Shown here piece after piece: positions 13,682 to 27,700 of a DNA stretch of 64,000 nt. Where the stretch lies: contig NW_002476432.1 in NCBI RefSeq assembly GCF_000189635.1, positions 807,271-871,270 on the forward strand. The letters run 5' to 3'. This DNA is from Tetrahymena thermophila SB210. Lineage: Eukaryota > Ciliophora > Oligohymenophorea > Hymenostomatida > Tetrahymenidae. The translations under genes and the position numbers were made by a program. Position 1 is the stretch's first letter. Every line of letters starts with the position of its first letter. Below the pieces are notes generated by a model. That model saw only the letters and a program-made list of their open reading frames with translations, did not search any database and was not told the DNA's origin.

Positions 13682-16600
13682 ATTCAATTTGAATTTTTAA
13701 TTAGAAATAATCAGATCATATTTATATTAATATTAAAAAATATAAAAGTTTAACTTAACATTTAGCTTAGTTTACATAAATAAATTATTACTACTTAATT
13801 TACCTAAATATGATGTTACTATATTTTAAATATATGTAAATAGACAAATCTTTTTAAACTGTAACTCTATTTTATTATCATTAAAGCTATAAATTTTCAA
13901 GTAGAATGATACGATATTTAATGTATATTTTATAATCTTGAGGTAATAAGAATAATATTTTTATAAAAATATCAATGGATTTTTCAAAATTCTAAAATCT
14001 CTAATATTCTAAAATTCTAGAATCACTGATTGATTATCTTACAGTTGTTATCTAATAATAAATTAAAGTTTAATTTTATACTTCTGCTTTAAAAATTAAT
14101 GGTTACAAAATTTATTAAGGAAATAATGCGTAGTTAATATGCCTTTCTATCAATATGATGGTTAAAAATAAAATTGTCATCCAAAAATATATGAATCCTT
14201 TAATATTAGATTCAGATTTCAATTTACTTATTTAAAATTACAAAATTAATTAATTGAAGTATTAAAATCCAAATTTAATTAGATTATTGTAAAAATATCT
14301 TTTGTAATAAAAACAAAGATTTATTTAATTAATTTAACATGAAAAAATATTTTTTTTAAAAGTAAAATAAAATGATATTTTCCTCTATTTTAAATATTTA
14401 TTAGTTCTTTAGGTCATTTTTTAATGTATTTTAATATAAAAAGGTAAAATAGATATCTATTAAATAATAAAATTTGCTTTTCAAATAATTTATCTGATAA
14501 ATTTGGATACTATTAGTAACATACATTATTCATAAATTCTCAATAAAATATCTATTTAATCAAATAGATGTGAAACAATTTTCAAAAAGCATACCTTCTA
14601 TTTCGAAAATGTTAATTTCAATAATTAATCTGATTGTATTTATTATGGGTGGTTTAGAGCTGATTATTTATGAAGTTATTTATTCAATTATTAATAGTAG
14701 TTAATCATTTTTATAATTTAACAAAATAAACAGTATTAGATTATGTTTGATTACTATAAAAAATTTTTTAGAGATAACCTTAAATTAAGTTTCAATAGAG
14801 ATTTAATTAATGTACAAGGGAATTGAAAAAATGCTGTACAAATTAACTTTATGTTTTATTTGACTTATTCAAAAATATAAACTCTTCACTCAAATAAAAT
14901 ATTTATTTTATTCTTTATTATGGTATTTTTTATTTATTTTATATTGAAAATCTAACATAATAAATTTATTTTATGATTTTTAGGTTATTAAAAGATAATG
15001 TTTCTATTGTTTATTAATAATTATTAAAGAATAATATAAGTATTTATTTAAAACACAAAAACCATTTTCAAGTGTTTATTGCTTTTAACTAGAATAATTT
15101 AAATTTAACAAATAAATTATTTTAGAATTTTTTATTTGCACTTAAATATTTATTGAATATTAATAGAATAAAATTTTTGATTTTGAGCGAAAATTAAGTA
15201 AGTAGATTGGAGTCTACCTCATTATAGCTCTCTGGCAGAATTAATTTTATCTTTTCTATCATCATATATGAAGCGAAAGTAGAATTTATTTTTAATAGTC
15301 ACTTTATAATCATTAAAAATAAGTTATGAAAAGAAAAAACAAGAGCTAAATAATTATTTAGATATTTAAATTTTTGTTTATTTTTATAAAATCGGCTTTT
15401 TTTTACTTTATAATTTCTTCTCATTTCTTCTTTCTTCTGCTGTACTTTTTTAAATTTTCCTAAAGTAAATCAAAAGTACATTAACTTTAAAAATACAGTG
15501 AAGTAGAATAAATAAATATTGTTTTAAAAATATCATTTTTTAAATTTATTTTTTGTAAAAACTTCATCATAAACACTAAATAAATATCTGCTTTTTAGTA
15601 GGTTAGTAAAATCTAAGTATCTTAATCATCTGATACAAATAAATTTTAATTTTGAGAGCTTCTAAGGTTTAGTTTTTAGTTATTATTTATTGGTTTGGTT
15701 TGTTTTATAGCTTTCTCTTATAATAAAAATAAAAACTAATCACTCTTTTACTGTTTTTTTTATGATATTTTGTTTTATCTTCTCTTTCTTAGATAATTAT
15801 CTATGTTTATTTATATATTTATAATTTTTATTCAGAAATTTCTGAATCATATTTTAATTTAAGCATTATAAAAAAATGATACTGACTAATTAAATTTTTT
15901 TTTTTCTTTCCTTTAATTAAAGTATGAAATTAGAGATATAATTATTAATTGATTTTATATATATTTTATGATTTTTGAAAATAAATGAGTGCTTTTTTTG
16001 CTATTGATATCCAAGTCACTAGACTTTTTTGGTATTCAGCTATATTAAATTTAAAAGCTTTTAGCTATTTTTTTAATAACAATTTAATTTTAAATCTAGT
16101 ATTTCAAAGAAGAATTAAAAATATTTTTTTTTGTAATAGGTCAAAAGCTTTAAGATATTATCCTAAATACTTTAAATAAAGAAAAATATGGTTTCTTCAA
16201 ATATTTGCTATAATTTGCTTTAGTTATTTTAGAGATTACATATCTATAATTAAAAAAATATTTTAGTTTGAGGTTTATAGCAGCTTTACAATTTCTTTAG
16301 GGTAAGTAAAAAGTTTATTTACTAAATTAAGTATTATTTAATAAACTAGATAAAATAAATTAAAAATTTTCATTGAAAAACTGGGATCCAAAAATAATAA
16401 CAACAACTTAAAAAACTAACTACTTTAGTTAGTTACTCTTTAATTTTATTTAAAATTCTAATCAAACTTTATCTGGATCATTAAAAGAAAAAATTAAATG
16501 TATACATACCTCTTACTCAAGAAATAATTATCCAAGAATAGATTTACTAAAAAGTATTTCAATAGCTATTTAAAATAGTAATTATTAATTCACTAAAGTA

Positions 16601-17657
16601 ATAAATTTTACAAGTAATAAAAGTAAGTAAGTATGTCTTTAAAAACTAACTATTATTGGTATTTATTTACATATAAATTTATATGTGAACTTTATTCCTT
16701 TGTTAAAAGCAAATATTATTCATATAAGGCAAATAATTTAATTAATTACTAATAAAAATATTTTAAAAATCATGCATAATATAATGAATGATAATATTAA
16801 TAATCTGAATTATAAGTAATAATTTATTATTTGATAACAAACAGATAGATGTACTATATTTTATTTGTTATTATTTACTAAGGTAGTTGATAATCATTCA
16901 TAAATAAACATTTTATGATGTAAAAATGATAGAGAGTATTAAAGTTATTTAAATTGTAAGAAAAATAAAAAAAGCAATATTTCTTGTTTACTCAAGGAGT
17001 TTAAATTATTTCCTTCTTTTATGAAAATATTGTTGCTGTTCATTTAGTTTCGAAGAAATCAAATCAAATTGAAAAAAATGAATCAATTAATTACAAAGAG
17101 AAAATATTATAAAAATACTTAGATTGTTTATTTAGATTACAAAAAGATAAATTAATAATGGAAGACTAAATATTTTTGTATTTTTTGTTTTAAATTTATA
17201 TGTAATTAAAAAAAGAAATATATTACTTGAAATTCTTACAGTTTAAAGTAATAAAAATATGCTTCCAATCTTAATTAGAACTTTGAAAGTTACTAATTTT
17301 AAAAATGATAGATAATTAATTATTCTATCATGAGTGTTTATAATTTATGAAGATATTTTGATTATAAATTATTTACATATTAATGAATACTCTACATTGT
17401 AAAAAAGAATTTAATCCTCTATCTCTATGATATATATATTTATTATGTTTGATTAAGTAAGTTCATGCATAACATGATTGGGCTATTTAATATTTATGAA
17501 AATTAATCTAAAATAATTTGATTTATATTCAGAATAAATGCTTAGAATTAAAAAACAAACAGTCTCACACAAACAACATAAAATTGTGACAAAACCATAA
17601 ATAACTCATTCATTTTAATTAATTCATTTATTCAAATATTTAGTGATGTTAAAATTA
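13682..17657. repeat. Spacer with a TGA-free stretch at 15985 that is probably noncoding
   Basis: No gene is supported. A frame from ATG at 15985 is open for over 250 codons if TAA/TAG are read as Gln. However, it runs straight through spacer blocks found elsewhere (6300-6500, 19125-19310 and the common downstream spacer), and the related copy at about 18910 does not keep the same frame. The right end (17235-17640) is the standard downstream spacer. Confidence 0.5.
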
Positions 17658-17996
17658 TCAGAATAACAATGCGACTAAAACAAAGAGGGCTGAGAATATA
17701 AGCACACTATCAAAACAGGCAACCATTTTGTTGTAAAGAGCCTTCACAGTATCATTACTAATATTGCTGCAATTTACCTATGAGCAAATTTTAATAACAG
17801 AGTTTGAGCTCATATCTTTGCTACAGTCTTACACACATTTAATGAAAGTATCTAATGCAGTTTTGCAAGCATTATCAGAACTTTAACAAACTGTTCCATT
17901 ATTTATCTAATTCATAATGTCTTCTGAACACTATGAAGCTCTTACTGTGAATAAAGTAATAGAAATAAGAATTAGAATTGAAGCAATTTTTCTCAT
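17658..17996 (-). CDS. Eight-cysteine small secreted protein, copy 3
   Basis: An intact 112-residue frame, ATG at 17996 and TGA at 17658-17660. The leader MRKIASILILISITLFTVRA is followed by SQCSED. All eight cysteines are at the standard positions and the hydrophobic tail VLIFSALFVLVALLF is kept. The middle of the domain (residues 53-75, KCVQDCSKDMSSNSVIKIC) is the most divergent among the intact copies, and it lacks the NNSSDSA motif seen in several others. TAG and TAA are used as Gln. Secreted or surface anchored by inference; no enzyme motif is visible. Confidence 0.88.
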
Positions 17997-20594
17997 CTTG
18001 TTTTTTTTAAGTAATTTATTTAATTTATATTTTAATATTTTAATTATAATATTTAAGCAAAATGCATTCTAAATTTATAACTGAGAGATAGATAGTTCAT
18101 GATTTTTATTTTTATATTAAATATTTTAAATTAGTTTGCTTTCTATATCAAATTTAAGAATTAAATTACAATAGTCTATTAAATATACAAAAGAGTGTAA
18201 CAATCATATATGGTAAAATAAGAAGTCTAGCCCATAGGGGTATTTTTGACACTCATTTTTCAAAATTTTAAAACAAACATTTTATTTTATTTGTAATAAA
18301 TATCAAATTATCTTGCAGTTTTTACCTTTGTTACAGTTGTTATCTAATAATCAAATTAATATTTAATTTCTATATTAGAGTTTAAAAAATTAATGGTTAC
18401 AAATTTAATAAGGAAATAATTTGATTATCATCCACAAATTTATGAATTCTTTAGTAATGGATTGAAATTTACATTTACCAATTTAAATCTAGAAAATTAA
18501 TAAATTAATTAATTTGTTATAGTAATAAAATTCAAGTTAAAATGATTGCAAATATATATTTCGAAATAAAAAACAAAGACTTTATTAATCAATCATGAAA
18601 AAATATTATTTTTGAAAGTTTATATTTTCCTCCATTTTAAATATTTTTTTAGTTTATAGGTCATTTTTTTTTTAAATAAAAAGATGAAAATATTTATTAA
18701 ATAAACAAATTTGCTTTTCATGTTATTTTTCTGGATACTATTAAAGATATAGATTATTCATAAATTTGAAATAAAATATCTAATTAATCAAGTAAGGAAA
18801 TAGAAGTCAAAACATTTTTGAAAAGTCTATCTTCTATTTCAATAATATTTATCCCAATAGTTAATTACCCGGTTTTCTAGTAATTAGTTATATTTTTTAT
18901 GATTTTTGAAAATGGGTGCTTTTTTCCCTAGCGATATCCAAGCCACTAGATTTTTTTTGTATTAAGCTTTATTAAACTTAAAAACTTACAGCTCTTTTTT
19001 TAAGAATAATATATTTTAAATATACTGGTTCAATGAAATATTAAAATTATTTTATATTGTAAAAGGTCAAAAGTGTTAAGATATTAGCCTAAATAGTTAA
19101 AATAAAAATATTGTTTCTTCAAATATTTCCTTTTATTTACTTTATTATTTTAGAGATTATATATACATCCATAATTAAAAACAAATTTTAATTTCAGATA
19201 TAAAGCAGCTCAATAAATTTCTTTAGGGTAAGTAAAAAGCTTTCTAAATTATGTTCTATTAAATAAACTAGATAAAATAAATTAAAAATTTTCATCTATA
19301 AACTGTGAAATAAAAACAACTATAACAACTTAAAAAAATCTAACTACTAGAGTTATTCTTTAACTTTATTTAAAATTCTAATCAAGCCTCATCTGCCTTA
19401 TTAAAAGAAAAAAGCAGATAGATATCAGTAAAATGTTCTTGTTTAAAAATAATACATGAAATTTTTAGAATTAGATGATTTTAGAAGAATAAAATTCTTT
19501 TAAAATAATATTTTATAAGAAAGATCGAAGAGAATTAGATCCTACAAGATTAATAGAGCTTATTAGTTTCTAAAATTAATTTTATCTATAATATTAACTA
19601 AATATGCAATGGACATATATTAGAAAAATTAGATCGGATTATTTAAACTGTGCTTTTATTAAAGAAAAAATCAACTGTCTGATATAATTAAGGTTGTTAT
19701 CACATATAAAAATAATAAAATAATAATGAATTTACATCAATATTAGCCATATTAAATATTTTCAAATAAAAATATTAATAAACTTCAAAGTAAACAGTGT
19801 TAAATTTATTAATTAGGATTGTAAACAAATTATCAAACTATACTAAAGAAAACTTGATCCCTTTTAGAATTTTATATAATATCGTGAGAATTAAAACCTC
19901 TATTTTTTATTATTTAAATAATTATATTTTTCATATAATAAGGGATTTGAGATTCATTTTTACATCTTAAATACTTAAATCTACTGAATAATAATTACAT
20001 CAAAGATTAGAATTTTTTACAAATGTAAAATTCTAAGAACAAATAAATTAATTCATCTCTTTAAAATTATTATCATTTAGAAAATAAATATGAATTATTA
20101 TTAACAGATAAATTAATGAAACATAATTTATAAAGAATTTAAATATTCATATTAATAGTCTTAAAATTTATTGTAAAAAGCAAAATTTATGATATTTTAT
20201 ACTATATATGCCCTTTGATTATAAATAAGTGATTATTATAATAATATATAATACAAAAATTTTAACTTTAAAATTTGATTATTAATTGAATAAATAATTA
20301 AGATAAAATTTTGATATTTGCATATTAATGAATACTTTGCTTTATAAAAAAAGAATTTAATCCTCTATTACTATAATATATATATTATGTTTTAGTAAGC
20401 TTATGTATGAATAACAATTTATTGAGCTAATATTTATGAAAATTGATCTAAAATAATTTGATTTATAATCAGAATGAATACTTAATAGTATTAAAAAACA
20501 GTCTCACACAGACAACATAAAAATTGTTAAAAAACCATAACTCAACTCATTTTAACGAATTCATTCAAATATTTAGTGATGCTAACTAATATTA
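17997..20594. repeat. Spacer, shorter than its neighbours
   Basis: No gene was recognised. The segment 18890-19310 is a second copy of 15965-16390. The segment 19400-20310 has no clear match to the other spacers seen by eye. At about 20315 it switches into the common downstream spacer (TATTAATGAATACTTTGC), without the TTACAGTTTAAAGTAATAA block that usually precedes it, which suggests a deletion junction. Confidence 0.45.
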
Positions 20595-20933
20595 TCAGAA
20601 TAACAAGGCAAATAAAACAAAGAGAGCTGAGAATATAAGCACACTATCAAAACAGGCTAGCATTTTATTGTAAAGACCCTTAACTGTATCATTAGTAATA
20701 TTACTACAATTGCTCTTTACACAACTATCAAAAGCAGAGTCATTGCTAGTAGTTTAGTAACAGTTAGTAAAACATGTAAGGAAAGTATTTAATGCAGTCT
20801 AGCATGCAGTATCACTATTTTAACAAACTGTTCCGTTTTTTATAGAACTTGTAATGTCATCTACACACTTTGTGGCACTTACTGTGGACAAAGCAATAGA
20901 AATAAGAATTAGAACTGTAGCAATTTTTCTCAT
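20595..20933 (-). CDS. Eight-cysteine small secreted protein, copy 4
   Basis: An intact 112-residue frame, ATG at 20933 and TGA at 20595-20597. The leader is MRKIATVLILISIALSTVSA, followed by TKCVDD. All eight cysteines and the hydrophobic tail (VLIFSALFVLFALLF) are present. The segment between cysteines 4 and 6 reads CFTNCYQTTSNDSAFDSC, different from the other copies while the spacing is kept. Gln is encoded by TAA/TAG. The function is unknown; secretion is predicted from the leader. Confidence 0.88.
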
Positions 20934-23900
20934 CTTGTTTTTTTTTTAAGTAATTTAATTTATATTTATTTTATTTTTATATTTTGATAATAAAATTTCA
21001 GCCAAATGCACTCTACATTTAAAATCAAGAAATAATGAATGTTTGCTTTTATAGTTAGGATTGCTTAATACTTCTAATTTATGAATTAAATTACAAAAAT
21101 AAATTAAGTATAATAATGTAATAAATACCAAATAAAATAGATAATTTTACAATTTGAATTTGTAATTAGAAACTATCAGATCAGTTTAAATAATAATATT
21201 AAAAAATATAAAAACTTAATTTTGGTTTACACAGTCTTTGGTATTTAATTAGCCTAAATATTCCTATTTTTTTTTCATTAAAGTTGATAATTGTTATATA
21301 AAATAATAAGATATTTAATGTAATGTTTAAAATATTGAGGTAATAGAATAAAACATTTTTCAGAATATAAATAGATTATAAATTTCCAAAAAACAAAAAT
21401 TTTATATTCTTTGGAATAAGCATTTAATTATCTTACAGTTGTTATCTAATCATTAAATTAAAGTTTAATTTTTATATTGACATTTAAAGAATGAATGGTT
21501 ACCAAATTTAATATAGCATTTGTATTTAAGAAATCATTTGATGTTAGTATGTGTGATTAATTTAATAGTTAACAATTAAAATAAATTATTATCCACAAAT
21601 TTATGAATTCTTTAACAACAGATTGAAATTTCAATTTATGCATTTAAAATCACAAAATTGATTAATTAATTAATTTTAGTTTTAAAATTCAAGTATAAAT
21701 TGTATCTTTCAAAATAAAAACAAAGACTATTATTGAACATGATAAAATATTATTTTTAAAAATTATATCAGTTTACATATTCCTCCATTTTATTTTATTT
21801 TTTTCATGTTTAAGGTAATTTTTTATGTGTTTTTATAAAAAAGGTAAAAAATATATCTATTAAATAATCAAATTTTTGATTTCATGTAATTTATCTGATG
21901 AATTTGGATGATACAGTAACAAAGGCTATTTATAAATTCTAAATAAGATATCTAAATAATCTAGTAAGGAATAAGAAGTGAAACGATTTTTGAAAAATAT
22001 ATCTTCTATTTCAAAAAATACTATTCCCAACAGTTAATCTGATTATATTTTTTTATTCATGATTTAGATAGAGCTGATTGTTTACAAAGTTATTCTTCTC
22101 AAATAATCAATGGTTTTAGTTATTCATTTTTATAGTTTGACAAAATAAAAAAACTTCGATTATAATAAGAAAAGAAAAAAGGATAATTAAAATAGCGATA
22201 ATGTTATACCAATAGACATAATTATTTCTTAAATCACTTTAAAACTATTTTGAAACAAATTGAGATAAAGATAAATTAAATGTTTTATAAAATTTAATGA
22301 TTTGCTTATTTATAAAAGCAAAATAATCTTTCGCACAAAAGAAAATTAATCAAAATAAAAGCATCAAATTTTATAAATAAAATAAAAATTAGACGTTTCT
22401 TTTTCTATTCAAAAAGCATATATTTAATATTAAAAAGATAATTATTTTTATCTTTTAATAATATCTATTTCTCTAAAAAATAGGTTCAAATAGAACAACC
22501 TTCAACTCATTAAATCATAGTTTTATCAGTTAAAGCTTCACTTAATTGATATTTTTAAAATACGTTTCAAAAATAATCCATTTTACTTACCATAAATAAA
22601 GTTTTTAAATGCAAAAAGATTTGCTACAATTTGAACACTCTTTGTTTATGAATTTTATGCGGTTACAAAATATCTTTAAATTCGAGTAAATCAAATTCAT
22701 TTAGAAAAGAATTATCAATCTATTTCCAAAGATTGAAACTTTTGTCAAAAAAACAAATATATATATCTTTTAATACCAAATTTAACTTCTAAATGTATGC
22801 AATTCTTTGATATTTTCAAAACCAAATTTGGATTTTTCTTTGATAATTAAAAATCTATAACTGTAAGCTTAATTAATTTTGCAAATTTATGCCTGCTTAT
22901 TACCTACTTATCTTTTTATTATCCAAAAAAAGTTACAAAAAGATATAAAATTAATTTGCAAAATATTTTCAATCAAATTATTTATAAAAAGATCAATATT
23001 TAGTTTATTTTTAATAGTAAAACTATTCAATTTTTAGATATTAGCTCAGATTTGAGTAAAATAATATTATCAGATTGATAATAAAAAAAAATATTATATT
23101 TTATTAAAGAAAATATTTTCATTCAAAAGTAAGAGATAGAAAAATACTTAATAAACATTTTTGGTAAGATTTATTTTTGAATTTTGATTATAAGTATATG
23201 CTTAAATACAGAAAAAGAACTTAATTGAAAACAATAGAAAAATTTATCAATAAAGCTAAAAAAAATTAGATAAAAAAATAAAAGTAAAAATTTATAATTA
23301 AAAAATCTTCCAGAAAAATTATATGATAAAAACTAATTAATAATACGAATTATAATGAATAAATATTAGTTTATAATAAATGTATTACATTTTAGTTTTT
23401 ATATGTAAAAAAGTTTAAATAAAATAACAAAATAAAAAATCTTCAGAAAGAAAATTGTAAGATTAAAAACCAATTAAAAATTACGAATTTTATGGAATAA
23501 ATTATTAGTTGATAATAGATGTATTAAATTTTTGTTTGTTATATGTAAAGTTTATTTATTTAAAATCATAAATACATATTTGGTGTTATTAAAATAATTG
23601 AGAGTATTAAAGTAATTTAAAATTTAAGAAAAATAAAACAATATTTCTTACTTCTTATGAGANNNNNNNNNNNNNNNNNNNNNNNNNNNNNNNNNNNNNN
23701 NNNNNNNNNNNNNNNNNNNNNNNNNNNNNNNNNNNNNNNNNNNNNNNNNNNNNNNNNNNNNNTCTTTTTGACTTTTATCTACAACAAACAGTTTTTAATT
23801 TCTAAGAAATAATATAAAATCGAATGAAATTTATCTAACAAAGTGAAAATATTGCAAAAAACTTTAAAATGTTTATTTCAATTACAAAAAGAAAAATTAA

Positions 23901-24418
23901 TAATGATAGACTAAATATTTTTGGATTATTTGTGTTAAATGTATATGCAATTTTAAAAATAAATATATTACTTGCAAATAATTGCAGTTTATAGTAATAA
24001 AAGCATGCTTCAAATCTTAATTAGAACTATGAAAGTTACTAATTTTAAAAATGATAGATAGCTATTTTATTATGCATTTTTATAATTTATAAACATATTT
24101 TTATTATAAATTGTTTGCATATTAATTAATGCTTTACTTTAAAAAAGAATTTAATCCTCTATCTCTATAATATATTATGTATGATTCAGTTCATGTACAA
24201 CAATTAAGCTAGTATGTTTGAAGTTAATCTAAAAAAATTTGATTTATCATCAAAATAAATGTTTAGAATTAAATAATAGTCTCATACAAAGTATAAAAAA
24301 ATTGATACAAAATTTTAACTCAATTCAATTTAATTAATTCAAATATTAAATTAAAAAAATTTTGTATTTCTAATTTGATGATGTTAAAATCATATGAATA
24401 ACAATGTGACTAACTAAA
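20934..24418. repeat. Spacer with collinear copy of 10.0-11.6 kb and a 100-N gap
   Basis: No gene was recognised. About 21860-23100 matches 10030-11580. From about 23280 onward, blocks containing CTTCCAGAAAAATT and AATTAATAATACGAATTATA occur here twice and again near 26155 and 27330. The assembly gap lies within this repeated material. The part after the gap is the common downstream spacer. Confidence 0.5.
23663..23762. other. Assembly gap of 100 N
   Basis: Exactly 100 N, a conventional placeholder length. The flanks (TACTTCTTATGAGA on the left, TCTTTTTGACTTTTATC on the right) match the two sides of the paralogous spacer at about 26339-26410. There the intervening sequence is only about 60-70 bp, so the missing sequence is probably short, AT-rich and repeated. 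Confidence 0.9.
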
Positions 24419-24736
24419 TCAAAAGAGGCTGGGTAAGTCACTTTCATAACAGGTAAGTATTTTGCTATAAAGATTCTTAACAGTATCATTTCTTATATTG
24501 CTGCAATATTTCTAAACACAAACTGCAGTAGCAGGTTGTTATTCACGATGAGAACTTCTGTCACAGTTTATTCCACATATAAGGAAAGTACTTAAAGCAT
24601 ATAAGCAATCAGAATCATTTTTTTAACAAATTCCTCCTTAATATATCAAATTAGTAAGGTCTTCTGAACACTATGAGGCATTTACTGTGAACATAGCAAT
24701 AGAAATCAGAATTAGAACTGAAGCAATTTTTCTCAT
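24419..24736 (-). CDS. Eight-cysteine small secreted protein, tail-less variant A
   Basis: ATG at 24736, TGA at 24419-24421, 105 residues. The leader (MRKIASVLILISIAMFTVNA) and all eight cysteines are present, at 23, 37, 44, 54, 58, 73, 78 and 96. Two extra residues lie between cysteines 5 and 6 (CDRSSHREQQPATAVC). After the last cysteine the frame reads YESDLPSLF and stops, so the hydrophobic tail is missing. At the nucleotide level the tail-coding region is still partly recognisable after the TGA but is out of frame, so the loss comes from small indels. The product would be soluble if expressed; alternatively this is an early pseudogene. Confidence 0.75.
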
Positions 24737-27700
24737 CTCGTTTTTTTTTTATTATTTAATTTATTTTTTTTAAATTATTATTTGATTATAAAATTTCAGC
24801 AGAGTACGCTCTAAATTTATAATTGATAAGCAATAAATTTTTTTGTTGTTATATCAAATTTTATTCATTTAGGATAGCTTGCTAATTAATGAATTAAATT
24901 ACAAAAATTTATTAAACATATACATAAAATAATCAGATCGTATCAAATATTAATATTAAATATAATAAACTTTACTTTATACATAATTTTGCTTTTAATT
25001 TAATTTGTTTGTGTATATTTGATTTTCATTAAAATGATAAATTTTAAAATAAAGTGATTAGCTATTTACTGTATATTCATACACTAGCAAGTATTGTATG
25101 TATATTCTTAATATAGATATATTATGCATAAAACAGAAGAAAATATTTATTTATTTTATGATAATAGAGATGATAATAATAATGATCGTATGATCTAATT
25201 ATTATATTAATCCATTTTTAGATTATTATTTATAGATTAAATTAAAAGAAATTGTTTATGAGCAAAAGATATTTCTTTTATTTAATATATAATACTTTTA
25301 TTAAGCAAGGCCAGGGATTGTTTATTTGATCAGAAAAACTTTGTAAATAGGTGATTTAAGAAAATAAATTTAATTAATTCGTTTATTTGTGGCACAGAAA
25401 TAAAGTGAGTCATTTTAATCTAAACCATAAAATCATGAATTAATCTTCAATGTAAAATACAAGGCTAAGTCAAAAAATTTTAAATTTCTCATTTCAAAAT
25501 ACAGATTTTTTTGAATTCCGAGTTCCGTGAAATCGAGAAAATATGGTACTTAATAATTAATTATCTGCCAAACAATCTTTACTCTGCATATTAATAAATT
25601 TGATAGCAAAGTTTATGCTTTGAAAGTGTTAAAAAGGTTAATGTAGCGACTAAGTTTGAATTTCAAAAAATAATATCAATAAAAAAGAAAATCAATTTTA
25701 TTTTCATAAAAACAATTATTTTTTAATTTATATTATTTTAATTAAAAGAGAGAAAATAATTGAAGATGTTTTTAAGACATATAACCATTTTCATGTAAAT
25801 AATTTATTGTTACTATTTCATGAATCTTTATTAATGGATTTATATTCTTTTATTAAAATCTCTAAGAAGAGGTCTTTGACAGCTAAATTACTAACAATTA
25901 GTAATTGTTTCTTTATAAAATTGATTTGATAACTTAAAAGTATTTGAATGACCATTTAAAATAGAAAAGATTAATTCCACTCAATTCATTTTATAAATTA
26001 TAATACCTTTTATAACTATAAATTGTTGATATATAAGTTTTAGCGGTTTTTATTTACATATCAATTGATCCAGAGCTTTTATTCTTTTATTAAAAGCAAA
26101 TATTATTCATGAAATATAGAAAATTTAATTTATCAGAAATATCAAGATTAAAAAAATCTTCCAGAAAAATTTTATGATAGAAACTAATTAATAATACGAA
26201 TTATAAGGAATAAATCATTAGTTGATAATAGGTGTATTACATTTTTGTTTTTTATATGTAAAGTTTATTTATAACCACTAATAAATATTTGGTGTTATTA
26301 ATTAAAGTAATTTAAAGGAAAAATAAAACAATATTTCATACTTGTTTAGAATATAAATTTTAAATTATTTTCATCTTTTATTATAATATTTTTACAATTT
26401 ATCTTCTTTTTGACTTTTATCTACAACAAACAGTTTTTAATTTCAAAGAAATAATATAAAATTGAATAAAATTTATCTAACAAAGTAAAAATATTACAAA
26501 AATCTTTAAGTTGTTTATTTTGATTGTAAACAGACAAATTAATAATGGTAGACTAAATATATTTGGATTATTTTTTTTAAATGTATATGCAATTTTAAAA
26601 ATAAATATATTACTTGCAAACAATTGCAGTTTATAGTTTGAAAAATATGCTTCAAATCTTAGTTAGAATTATGAAAGTTACTAATTTTAGCAATGATAGA
26701 TAGCTATTTTATTATGCATTTTTATAATTAAAAAATATATTTTTATTATTAATTGTTTTCATATTTATGAATACTTTTCTTTACAAAAAAGAATTTAATC
26801 CTCTATCAATATAATATATTTTGTCTGATTCAGTTCATTCAAACAATTAAACTAATATTTTTGAAATTAATTTTTAATTTTTTGATTTTTGCTATTTTAA
26901 TTAAAAGTGAGAAAAAATTTAAGATGATTTTAAAGTATATAACTATTTTCAAATCAATAATTTATTGTTACTATTTATCATGAACCTTTATTAATAGATT
27001 TATATTCTTTTATTAACATCTCTTAGAAGAGGTTTTGACAGCTAAATTACTTACAATTAGTAATTGTTTCTTTATAGTTTAAAATTGATTTAGTAACTTA
27101 AATGTATTTGAATGACCATTTAAAATAGAAGAGATTAATTCCACTCAAGTCATATTATAAATTATAATGCCTTATATTACTATAAATTGCTGATATTCAA
27201 GATTATACTAGTTTAAGTGGTTGCTATTTACATATCAATATCCAGGAGCTTTTAATCTTTTATTAAAAGCAAATATTATTTGTAAAATATTAATAATTTA
27301 ATTGATCAGAAATAGCAAGGTTAAAAAATCTTCCAGAAAATAATACGATAAAAACTAATTAATAATACGAATTATAATGAATAAATCATTAGTTGATAAT
27401 AAATGTATTAAATTTTTGTTTGCTATATGTAAAGTTTATTTATAATCACTAATAAGTATTTGGTGTTATTAAAATAATTGAGAGTATTAAAGTAATATTT
27501 AAAAAAAATAAAGCAATATTTCATACTTTAAAGATAAATTTTAAATTATTTTCTTCATTTATTAAAATATTTATTCAATTTATCTTCTTATAGATTTTAT
27601 CTACAACAAAAAGTTTTTAATTTCTAAGAAATAATATAAAATCGAATGAAATTTATCTAACAAAGTGAAAATATATATTCAAAAATCATTAAGTTGTTTA

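Noticed and set aside
15985..16860. ORF of more than 250 codons when TAA/TAG are read as Gln
   Set aside because: It crosses spacer blocks that are repeated elsewhere in other frames, and its duplicate at 18910 is not frame-conserved. With only TGA as stop, frames of this length are expected by chance in very AT-rich DNA.
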